From the NCBI GenBank assembly GCA_007121995.1, contig SKJK01000220.1, positions 1 through 5,139 of the forward strand: 5,139 bases of DNA, given 5' to 3'. Shown in pieces: positions 1-5,139 of this stretch (position 1 is the first letter of the stretch; each line of letters starts with the position of its first letter). This stretch comes from Desulfobulbaceae bacterium. GTDB lineage: Bacteria > Desulfobacterota > Desulfobulbia > Desulfobulbales > Desulfobulbaceae. The notes beneath the pieces were generated by a model. It saw only the letters and a list, made by a program, of their open reading frames with translations. It did not search any database and was not told where the DNA came from. Position numbers and translations under genes: made by a program.

Positions 1-2053
1 AGCAGTCTTCGCCCTGCCCATACATCCGTTCCAGGCCCTGGTGGACAAGCACAGTTACTTCATAGGCAAAGGTGGGATCATAGGCCTGGCAGGTGGGGAT
101 GGTTGCGGCCAGGTACAGGCCCTGACCGTCCTGGTGCTGCAGGCCTTCACCGTTGAGGGTGGTCCGCCCGGAGGTAGCCCCCATGAGAAAGCCTCGAGCC
201 CGGCTGTCCGCGGCTGCCAGCAACTGGTCACCGATGCGCTGAAACCCGAACATGGAGTAAAAGGTATACAAGGGGATCATGGGCACGCCATGGTTGGTGT
301 GGGCGGTACCGGCGGCCATCCAGGAGGAAATGGCCCCGGATTCGGTGATCCCCTCTTCCAGGATCTGCCCCTTGGCATCTTCCCGGTACCAGGCCATGGT
401 CTCCGCTTCCTGGGGTTTGTAGAGTTGCCCGTCGGGGGCATAGATGCCGATTTGCCGGAACAGACCTTCCATGCCGAAGGTGCGGGCTTCGTCGGGAATA
501 ATGGGGACAATGTGTTGACCAATGTTTTTGTCCTTGACCAGGGAGGTGAGCAAGCGGACAAAGGCCATGGTGGTGGAGAGTTCCCGCTCTCCCGAGGAGG
601 TGAGCTGGGCGGAAAAACTGTCCAGCGGTGGAATTTCCAGGGGAATGGGGATGGTTTCACGGTAGGGGACCGGGCCGCCGAGGGCGTTCCGCCGTTCGGT
701 CAAAAAACGGGCTTCGGCGCTGTTCTCCGGGGGGACAATGAAGGGTAGAGCCTCCAGTTCTTCGTCTTTGAGCGGCACATGGAAGCGATCTCTGAATTCC
801 TTAAGAGCTTCCAGATCCATTTTTTTAACGTTATGGGCCACGTTGACGGATTCACCGGCTTGACCCATGCCAAATCCCTTGACCGTCTGCACTAAAAGAA
901 CCGTGGGCTGGCCCTTGTGCGCGACAGCAGCGGCAAAGGCGGCATAGACCTTGCGCGGGTCGTGGCCACCGCGGCTCATTTGCCACAGTTCCTGGTCGCT
1001 GAAATCCTCCACCAGCTGCAGCAGGGCCGGATCGTCACCAAACATGCCTTCCCGCAGGTGGGTCGGCCCCCGGGCATGGATGGTCTGCAGTTCTCCGTCC
1101 ACCATGGTGGCGAATTTTTTCAGGAGCAATCCCTGGGTGTCACGTTCAAGAACCCGGTCCCACTCGCTGCCCCAGAGAACTTTGATTACATGCCAGCCGC
1201 TACCACGGAACTTTCCTTCCAGCTCCTGGACGATCTTGCCGTTGCCGCGGACCGGGCCGTCGAGTCGTTGCAGGTTGCAATTGACCACGAAGATCAGGTT
1301 GTCGAGTTTTTCCCGGGCCGCCAGCGACAGGGCAGCCAGCGCTTCAGGTTCATCGGACTCGCCGTCACCCATGAAAACCCAGACCCTTCGGTCGCCGGCT
1401 GATTGCAGCTCACGGCTCTCCAGATAGCGCATGAACCGGGCCTGATAAATGGCGGCCATGGGACCCAGGCCCATGGATACGGTGGGAAACTGCCAGAAAT
1501 CAGGCATCAGCCAGGGGTGCGGATAGGAGGACAGCCCGCGGCCCCCGGTTTCCTGACGGAAATTTTCCAGGTGCTCGCGACTGAAGCGGCCTTCGACAAA
1601 GGCACGGGCATAAACACCCGGGGAACTGTGGCCCTGGAAATAGACCAGGTCAGCGCCGTCTTCTGCCTCCGGTCCCCGGAAGAACCAGTTGAAGCCCACC
1701 TCATAAAGGGCGGAAATCGAGGTGTAGGTGGCGATGTGACCGCCCAGGCCTTTGTTGTCCAGGTTGGCGCGTGCGACCATGGCCATGGCATTCCAGCGCA
1801 CATAGGCTGCCACATTTCTGGCAATGAAGGATTCCTCCGCGGGAATCACTTCTCCTTTATCGGGAGGGATCGTGTTGCTGTACGGGCTGAGAATGCCGGG
1901 TGAGGTCACCACCCCTTTGCTTCGAGCCCGGTCAGTGAGGATCTGGAGGAGGTAATCGGCTTTCTCGACTCCTTCGACGCGGATAACACCGTCCAGGGCG
2001 TGCAGCCAATCATTGGTTTCGGTCGGGTCAGGATCGTTGAAATAGGCATGCAT
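1..2053 (-). CDS. aceE: Pyruvate dehydrogenase E1 component, homodimeric type (partial, C-terminus outside window)
   Basis: Thiamine-diphosphate-dependent E1 subunit of the cytoplasmic pyruvate dehydrogenase complex. It decarboxylates pyruvate and transfers the acetyl group to lipoyl-E2 (AceF). I translated the minus strand from 2053 to position 2: 684 codons without a stop or frameshift, open at the left edge. Compared from memory with E. coli AceE (about 887 residues), it is collinear with identical numbering at key sites: His106 (GGHIA), His142 (FQGHSSPG), the ThDP/Mg motif GDGESDEPE at 229-237 with Asp230 and Glu235, and Asn258/Asn260 (NCNLQRLDGP). His407, Glu571 (EEGITESG) and His640 (GLQHQDG) also match. 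The ThDP domain, the pyrimidine-binding domain with IIPDEARTFGMEG at 518-530, and SGRTTLNGEG are all present; about 200 C-terminal residues are missing. The start is fixed by AGGAGG six bases upstream and by alignment with MSERF...DVDPIETRDWL of E. coli. No pdhR-like gene lies upstream. The identification is firm. Confidence 0.97.
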   Translation of the reverse strand, partial: MHAYFNDPDPTETNDWLHALDGVIRVEGVEKADYLLQILTDRARSKGVVTSPGILSPYSNTIPPDKGEVIPAEESFIARNVAAYVRWNAMAMVARANLDNKGLGGHIATYTSISALYEVGFNWFFRGPEAEDGADLVYFQGHSSPGVYARAFVEGRFSREHLENFRQETGGRGLSSYPHPWLMPDFWQFPTVSMGLGPMAAIYQARFMRYLESRELQSAGDRRVWVFMGDGESDEPEALAALSLAAREKLDNLIFVVNCNLQRLDGPVRGNGKIVQELEGKFRGSGWHVIKVLWGSEWDRVLERDTQGLLLKKFATMVDGELQTIHARGPTHLREGMFGDDPALLQLVEDFSDQELWQMSRGGHDPRKVYAAFAAAVAHKGQPTVLLVQTVKGFGMGQAGESVNVAHNVKKMDLEALKEFRDRFHVPLKDEELEALPFIVPPENSAEARFLTERRNALGGPVPYRETIPIPLEIPPLDSFSAQLTSSGERELSTTMAFVRLLTSLVKDKNIGQHIVPIIPDEARTFGMEGLFRQIGIYAPDGQLYKPQEAETMAWYREDAKGQILEEGITESGAISSWMAAGTAHTNHGVPMIPLYTFYSMFGFQRIGDQLLAAADSRARGFLMGATSGRTTLNGEGLQHQDGQGLYLAATIPTCQAYDPTFAYEVTVLVHQGLERMYGQGEDC

Positions 2054-2059
2054 GCAGCA

Positions 2060-2065
2060 CCTCCT
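2060..2065 (-). promoter_or_regulatory. Shine-Dalgarno site of aceE
   Basis: On the minus strand AGGAGG is followed by a six-base spacer (TGCTGC) and then the ATG at 2053-2051. This near-perfect site decides the aceE start. The neighbouring ATG at 2049-2047 is out of frame. Confidence 0.85.
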
Positions 2066-2108
2066 GCGTTTGAGTGAGGGTCGTAAGGGGCATAGAGTTA
2101 GTCTGTCA

Positions 2109-2118
2109 TGATCGATCA
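2109..2118. repeat. 10-bp perfect palindrome TGATCGATCA in the aceE leader
   Basis: TGATCGATCA is its own reverse complement and lies 56-65 bases upstream of the aceE start codon, where an operator could sit. It does not match the PdhR operator core as I know it (TGGT...ACCA). It contains overlapping GATC (Dam-type) sites. A palindrome this short can arise by chance, so a regulatory role is only a guess. Confidence 0.2.
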
Positions 2119-2202
2119 ACCGTGGCCCATACCTTGCGTTTTCACCTGTGGCGATACCCGCCGTGGAGGGCGATAATTAATCCGAAGCCGTTGGAAACTG
2201 CC

Positions 2203-2237
2203 GGCCTGGGAAGAAAGCTGTCGCGCCAGGTCTTTTT
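2203..2237 (+). terminator. Terminator-like hairpin with T5 tail (orphan)
   Basis: GGCCTGG at 2203-2209 can pair with CCAGGTC at 2226-2232, seven pairs including one G-U, around a 16-base loop. TTTTT follows directly at 2233-2237. This is the shape of an intrinsic terminator on the plus strand, but the loop is long and the stem short. No recognised plus-strand gene precedes it, so it is either a chance structure or ends a small untranslated RNA starting in the aceE leader region. Confidence 0.22.
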
Positions 2238-2253
2238 CTGTGCATAAGGTAGC

Positions 2254-2421
2254 ATGGAGCGGGGCAGAATGAAAAGAAAACTTCGTTCATCAGCCTGGTT
2301 GTGGGGCCTGACACAACTGATTGACAGATATGTATTTATCTTGATATGTTATCGCCTTGATTCAGCTCCTGTTTTCAGGGATGGATTGCATGGCTCCTCC
2401 CCAACGCGATTTCGGTGCTGA
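2254..2421 (+). CDS. Candidate small ORF, 55 residues, with a hydrophobic segment
   Basis: ATG at 2254 is preceded by TAAGGT four bases away. A second in-frame ATG at 2269 is preceded by GGAG nine bases away. The frame ends at TGA 2419-2421. From the second start the peptide is 50 residues: a basic beginning (MKRKLRSS), then hydrophobic AWLWGLTQLIDRYVFILICY, then a polar tail. That pattern would suit a small inner-membrane peptide. Against it, the frame runs straight through the best promoter of the next gene (2321-2350) and overlaps another candidate ORF. I recognise no family. It is most likely not a gene. Confidence 0.15.
   Translation: MERGRMKRKLRSSAWLWGLTQLIDRYVFILICYRLDSAPVFRDGLHGSSPTRFRC
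2321..2350 (+). promoter_or_regulatory. Sigma-70-type promoter for the 2525 gene
   Basis: A perfect -35 TTGACA at 2321-2326 is followed after 18 bases by TATGTT at 2345-2350, four of six matches to TATAAT. ATATGT at 2344-2349 with 17-base spacing is the alternative. Transcription would start near 2357, leaving an untranslated leader of about 168 bases before the ATG at 2525. The surrounding sequence is AT-rich compared with the flanks, which fits a promoter. Confidence 0.5.
2327..2353. repeat. Tandem GATA...TATC inverted repeats overlapping the promoter spacer and -10
   Basis: GATATGTATTTATC (2327-2340) and GATATGTTATC (2343-2353) share GATATGT in direct repeat 16 bases apart. Each also has GATA/TATC half-sites in inverted orientation, with 6- and 3-base gaps. 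Because they occupy the -35/-10 spacer and the -10 itself, they could be a repressor operator. No matching regulator gene is in the window. The half-sites are short and AT-rich, so chance remains possible. Confidence 0.3.
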
Positions 2422-2521
2422 AGGTGATATGATGTGCTCCGCCAGCGGGGCAAGTGATCCGGGGTCTGATGAAGGCCTGGAGCCATACTATGGTCTGCGT
2501 AATATCCTGACGACAAGGTGA
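2390..2521 (+). CDS. Candidate 43-residue leader ORF ending just before the 2525 gene
   Basis: An open frame begins at ATG 2390, with AGGG at 2377-2380 nine bases upstream as a possible ribosome binding site. An earlier in-frame ATG at 2381 has no room for one. The frame ends at TGA 2519-2521, three bases before the ATG of the next gene and in the same reading frame. The peptide (MAPPQRDFGAEGDMMCSASG...YYGLRNILTTR) matches nothing I know. If translated, it would carry ribosomes over the AAGGTG that serves the next gene and could couple the two. It could equally be untranslated leader that happens to be open. Confidence 0.2.
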   Translation: MAPPQRDFGAEGDMMCSASGASDPGSDEGLEPYYGLRNILTTR

Positions 2522-2524
2522 AAT

Positions 2525-3217
2525 ATGACAACCCGGAAAGACACAAAACTGTTCCTCGATGATCTGTGCCGGCGATGGGGATGCGATTGGGATGATATTT
2601 TTGATCTGGCTATTTCCGGCCAGTTGTCTCTTTGGATCGAACTTTTCGATGTGGAACTTACCACTCGGGAGAAAAAGGGTAAAACTTCGAAGCGGTTTTG
2701 CTCCCAAGTGGAGGTCCGGCCCATGGCGGCAGAGCTTGCCCAGCTCAAAGGAAGAGGCGAGGCGATGATGATTGTTTTTGAATTGCCCTGCCTGGATGAA
2801 AAAGGCAAGGCCGTGATTGCCACCAACTCTGTTGGTGAGGAGATGGGGGATGCCAGTATGATCGGCTTCAAGCCGGTCAATCTTTTTCTCCACCTGCGGG
2901 ATGTGCTGGCGTTTGAAAAACAGCACGGCCTGGAGGTCGAAACACCGGCTGTCGAGCCAAAGGAGGTGGGCCAGGTCTTGACAGGGAAAAGCCTGCCGGT
3001 TCTGCCGTTTCAGGACATCGAACAGCATGCGCCGGAACTCCATATTGCGTTGCAATGCTGGCAGAACCTGTGGGGACCTGCTGAAGCGGCAGGGAAAAAA
3101 CTGCGCCGAAAAACAGTGAAAAAATGGATCCGGAAGCACTATCCGCAGGCAACCGAGGCTGCGTTGGAACGCATAGCCCGGGTTGTTCGTCCATCTCGCA
3201 AAGAAATAAAGAGCTGA
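2525..3217 (+). CDS. Hypothetical protein, 230 residues, two conserved-looking modules
   Basis: I cannot name a function. ATG 2525 has AAGGTG at 2515-2520 as a ribosome binding site, and an in-frame TGA at 2519-2521 blocks extension. There is no signal peptide or membrane segment, so it is probably cytoplasmic. Residues 7-42 (LFLDDLCRRWGCDWDDIFDLAISGQLSLWI) look like a helical module resembling helix-turn-helix-like N-termini of proteobacterial hypothetical proteins (from memory, unverified). Residues 45-135 are mixed strand and helix with charged patches. Residues 168-225 form a basic helical C-terminal module (IALQCWQNLWG...KKLRRKTVKKWIRKHYPQATEAALERIARVV). I recall similar endings (W-L/I-R-x-H-Y-P ... 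ERIA) in other uncharacterised proteins. Lysines and arginines at 191-204 could contact nucleic acid, but this is inference. The overlapping antisense frame (3484-2375) has a far less protein-like composition. Likely transcribed from the promoter at 2321-2350. Confidence 0.85.
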   Translation: MTTRKDTKLFLDDLCRRWGCDWDDIFDLAISGQLSLWIELFDVELTTREKKGKTSKRFCSQVEVRPMAAELAQLKGRGEAMMIVFELPCLDEKGKAVIATNSVGEEMGDASMIGFKPVNLFLHLRDVLAFEKQHGLEVETPAVEPKEVGQVLTGKSLPVLPFQDIEQHAPELHIALQCWQNLWGPAEAAGKKLRRKTVKKWIRKHYPQATEAALERIARVVRPSRKEIKS

Positions 3218-3261
3218 CTTCCTCTCAGGCCTCAGACGTAACCAGATACGGGGGCACTTGT

Positions 3262-3291
3262 TTGATTTTAGCCCAGCAGAAGAATTATATT
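3262..3291 (+). promoter_or_regulatory. Candidate promoter for the FGE-fold protein gene
   Basis: TTGATT at 3262-3267 (four of six to TTGACA) is followed after 18 bases by TATATT at 3286-3291 (five of six to TATAAT). A second TATATT lies at 3297-3302. Transcription would begin near 3298. The short AT-rich gap after the preceding stop at 3217 has no terminator hairpin, so read-through from the upstream gene is also possible. Confidence 0.35.
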
Positions 3292-3359
3292 TGCCATATA
3301 TTCCTGGGGCGATAAAATAAACAGTGTGGATCGGTGTTCGGATGAACGCGCACGGATCC

Positions 3360-3365
3360 AGGAGG
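3360..3365 (+). promoter_or_regulatory. Strong Shine-Dalgarno-like AGGAGG without an ATG at proper distance
   Basis: AGGAGG lies inside the longest version of the next reading frame. At the usual distance there is no ATG, GTG or suitably spaced TTG: the in-frame codon nine bases on is ATA (3375), and TTG abuts the site at 3366. The nearest in-frame ATG is 33 bases away at 3399. It is either a coincidence or a clue to an unusual start. Confidence 0.3.
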
Positions 3366-3398
3366 TTGGCAAAAATATTTCCACCGGACAAGCTGGCC

Positions 3399-5003
3399 AT
3401 GCGCAGGAAAAAATTCCTTCCCATTATGCTGTTTCTGACCGTAAGCGTGTTTGTTGCCAATGCTTGCGGTGGAGAGCAGATCAATAATCCTCAACCGCTG
3501 GATGATGACATTGTTTTGCCCATGCCCAATGGCAGGACAATGGTGTTGCGGCCTGTCTGTTTCGGTGAAGGGGGAGGCTCCTATGCCTGGAAGCGTTTTC
3601 GGGTTGGTGATCCAGCCGGCGGGTACCGGGAGCTGCTCACCGGCGTTGCTCTTGGCGGTGCCTTCAAGGTGGAATCATCTCCGCAGTCATCCGGAGAAGA
3701 TTGGTGCTACTATATTGGCAAATACGAGGTCAGCGAGGATCAGATATTTGCCATGCTGGCCGTACCGCCGGAGTATGAAGACAGCGCTTACCCGGTTCGC
3801 AACCTGTCTTGGTTCGAGGCCGATAGCTTTATTCAACAATACAACCAATGGCTCAATGAAAATGCCCGTGAGGATATCCCCGAATATGGCGGGATCCCCG
3901 GCTATCTGCGTCTGCCCACGGAATTTGAATGGGAATTTGCCGCCCGAGGGGGCAGTGCGGTGGACGGGGTTCTGTTTGATCGGAGAACACCCTACCCGGA
4001 GGGCAATCTGGAGGAGTTTGAGTGGTTTGCCGGCCCGAGATCATCGCATAACAGAGTCAAGAAAATCGGGCTCCTCAAACCAAATATTCTGGGCATTCAT
4101 GACTTGCTTGGCAATGTGTCTGAAATGACCAGATCGCTGTACCAGATTGAATACTATCAGGGCCGGAGTGGCGGATTTGTTGCCAAGGGCGGTCATTATC
4201 TCAGCGATGGCGGTCAACTGCGCTCCGCGATGCGGACCGAGCAGGAATTTTATGCTCTGGACTCCAGGAGCGACACTCTCAGCCCCGGGAAAAAACAGAC
4301 CCTTGGGTTTCGGGTTGTTCTTTCGTCCCTTGTTTTCCCCAATCGAGAGGTAAGCGGACGTATGAGCGATGACTGGGAAACGTATCGCCAGGGCCTCGCC
4401 CAGTCGCTGCCGGCGGCGGTTTCAACCAGCCCGACCAGTACGAGAACGCAGGTCAGCGGAACAGAGGCCGCGGTTCATCTCCAGCGGCTCAGGGAGGAAC
4501 TGGTCCGTTCAGGCGAAGTGTCCCTGGCTGTTCAGCAGGAAATCGACCTTTTGACCGCATCCCTTGATGATATTCAGTTCACCATCAGGCAGGCGGAAAG
4601 AGATTCCGCGTATGCCTGGATCAAGATCGGTGCGGAGCAGGCCTTTTTTCTTCACAAGGAAGCTCGCAAGCTGCCGATACTCAAGCAATTACTGCAGTCG
4701 GCCAAAAGCGCTCAGCGGACTGAAATCGTGGCTCGGTATCAGGAGCGTGAAAGCGAAATCCGCCTGAATATCGAACAGGCCATGTCCTCGTATTTCGAAT
4801 CCATTCGTCAGTTGGGCACGGTGGCGCCGGCGGCTGTGGAGGATGGATTTGTCCGCTACCGGCAGTTTCTTGCCAACCGGCAAGCCGAGCAGCAGTTGCA
4901 TCTGCTCACCATGGTGGAGCGCCATGCCAACGCATATATCATCGCCAAGCGAATGGATGATGAATCCTGGCAGAAAGAGCTGTTGGAATGGGATGGGCAA
5001 TAG
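3399..5003 (+). CDS. Exported FGE-sulfatase (SUMF1-type) fold protein lacking catalytic cysteines, with helical C-terminal region
   Basis: From ATG 3399 the protein has 534 residues. Residues 1-22 form a signal peptide: basic MRRKK, hydrophobic FLPIMLFLTVSVFV, then ANA before Cys23. That fits signal peptidase I cleavage or, less well, a lipobox. Residues about 40-310 follow the FGE-sulfatase pattern: YYIGKYEVSEDQ (104-115), YPVRNLSWFEA (131-141), YLRLPTEFEWEFAARGG (169-185), GIHDLLGNVSEM (232-243), KGGHYLSDGGQLRSAMR (263-279) and LGFRVVLS (302-309). True formylglycine-generating enzymes have two cysteines in the stretch after the GG; here they are Ser269 and about Leu274, so sulfatase activation is unlikely. 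Only Cys23, 54 and 103 exist; 54 and 103 could pair. A Ser/Thr/Ala-rich linker (331-356) leads to a long, probably coiled-coil helical region (about 356-534). I chose 3399 for its signal peptide; GTG 3324 and ATG 3342 would add 25 or 19 residues before it, with no better ribosome binding site. An envelope binding or scaffold role is inferred. Confidence 0.85.
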   Translation: MRRKKFLPIMLFLTVSVFVANACGGEQINNPQPLDDDIVLPMPNGRTMVLRPVCFGEGGGSYAWKRFRVGDPAGGYRELLTGVALGGAFKVESSPQSSGEDWCYYIGKYEVSEDQIFAMLAVPPEYEDSAYPVRNLSWFEADSFIQQYNQWLNENAREDIPEYGGIPGYLRLPTEFEWEFAARGGSAVDGVLFDRRTPYPEGNLEEFEWFAGPRSSHNRVKKIGLLKPNILGIHDLLGNVSEMTRSLYQIEYYQGRSGGFVAKGGHYLSDGGQLRSAMRTEQEFYALDSRSDTLSPGKKQTLGFRVVLSSLVFPNREVSGRMSDDWETYRQGLAQSLPAAVSTSPTSTRTQVSGTEAAVHLQRLREELVRSGEVSLAVQQEIDLLTASLDDIQFTIRQAERDSAYAWIKIGAEQAFFLHKEARKLPILKQLLQSAKSAQRTEIVARYQERESEIRLNIEQAMSSYFESIRQLGTVAPAAVEDGFVRYRQFLANRQAEQQLHLLTMVERHANAYIIAKRMDDESWQKELLEWDGQ

Positions 5004-5139
5004 AGAAGCCTGGTTACGAACGGTTAAGACATCCTGAATCCGTGACGGCTGAGTTCTTATTTTGAATGTATTTTATTGTCATAAGGTTATAAATGCGATG
5101 GCATTTTGTATAAAACACCTTCACCGTGACGCATGGACG
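5004..5139. other. AT-rich 3' flank, no clear terminator
   Basis: The 136 bases after the last stop become AT-rich around 5055-5095. I find no convincing intrinsic terminator. CTTAT (5056-5060) and ATAAG (5081-5085) are complementary but 20 bases apart. A weak promoter-like pair, TTGAAT at 5062-5067 and TTATAA at 5087-5092 with 19-base spacing, is visible; the -10 would lie too close to the ATG at 5098 for a normal leader. Confidence 0.5.
5098..5139 (+). CDS. Possible start of a further gene (14 codons, open at window end)
   Basis: ATG 5098 opens a frame that stays open to the last base (MAFCIKHLHRDAWT). AAGG at 5083-5086 lies 11 bases upstream, a rather long spacing. The alternative ATG at 5093 stops after six codons. 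Fourteen codons are too few to judge; the 94-base gap from the preceding gene is compatible with a same-strand neighbour. Confidence 0.2.
   Translation, partial: MAFCIKHLHRDAWT

Larger units (their letters stand above)
2054..2524. other. Divergent intergenic region between aceE and the 2525 gene
   Basis: This 471-base stretch separates two genes transcribed away from each other, so it must hold both control regions. The right half has a convincing promoter at 2321-2350 for the rightward gene. For aceE I find no strong -35/-10 pair: the AT-rich TTAATTAT on the minus strand (near 2181-2174) is the best -10-like stretch but has no good -35. I see no tRNA, rRNA or recognisable riboswitch. The two short ORFs in it are listed separately with low confidence. 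Confidence 0.7.

Noticed and set aside
41..748. Plus-strand open frame of 235 codons, glycine-rich
   Set aside because: It lies entirely antisense to aceE, whose translation matches the AceE family residue by residue; composition is typical of a shadow frame.
917..1903. Plus-strand open frames of 158-166 codons opposite aceE
   Set aside because: Antisense to the strongly supported aceE frame, with no family resemblance and no ribosome binding site of note.
2060..2165. Possible c-di-GMP (GEMM) riboswitch in the aceE leader, prompted by AACGCAAGG on the minus strand
   Set aside because: The remaining conserved parts (GCAAACC-type receptor, paired P2 and P3 in order) cannot be laid out; the resemblance is limited to a few bases.
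2150..2356. Three copies of the 7-mer GGCGATA/TATCGCC (2150-2156, 2169-2175, 2350-2356)
   Set aside because: Some 7-mer occurring three times on either strand of a 471-base region is not rare by chance, and the copies have no consistent spacing or orientation.
2375..3484. Minus-strand open frame of 369 codons covering the 2525 gene and the start of the FGE-fold gene
   Set aside because: Rich in His, Pro, Phe and Arg with no recognisable motif; the two sense frames beneath it have proper starts, modules or a signal peptide.
3399..5003. Annotating the FGE-fold protein as a sulfatase-activating enzyme
   Set aside because: The catalytic cysteine pair is missing and no sulfatase gene is in the window.
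5040..5131. Direct repeat CCGTGACG at 5040-5047 and 5124-5131
   Set aside because: Only eight bases, no extension or target-site context; no sign of a mobile element.

Overview
The window reads as a piece of chromosome from a Gram-negative bacterium, most likely a proteobacterium or a member of Desulfobacterota. This is inferred from three things: a homodimeric-type (AceE) pyruvate dehydrogenase E1, a Sec-exported FGE-fold protein, and proteobacterial-style hypothetical proteins with moderately GC-rich codon use. No species-specific marker is present.

Layout. Positions 1-2053 hold the first 684 codons of aceE on the minus strand; the gene runs off the left edge. Positions 2054-2524 form a 471-base intergenic region between divergent genes. 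It carries the strong aceE ribosome binding site, a 10-base palindrome, an orphan terminator-like hairpin, a good sigma-70-type promoter for the rightward gene overlapped by GATA/TATC repeats, and two weak short ORFs. Positions 2525-3217 encode a 230-residue cytoplasmic protein of unknown function. A 181-base gap with a candidate promoter follows. Positions 3399-5003 encode an exported protein with an FGE-sulfatase (SUMF1-type) fold that lacks the catalytic cysteines and continues into a long helical C-terminal region. Positions 5004-5139 are AT-rich and may hold the first 14 codons of another gene.

How the genes relate. AceE is central carbon metabolism and is transcribed away from the other two. 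The two rightward genes are on the same strand but have separate candidate promoters, and nothing in the sequence ties them to AceE. The most unusual protein is the exported FGE-fold pseudo-enzyme. I see no mobile element, CRISPR array, tRNA or rRNA. The evidence supports two uncharacterised proteins and some regulatory candidates, not a demonstrated new system.
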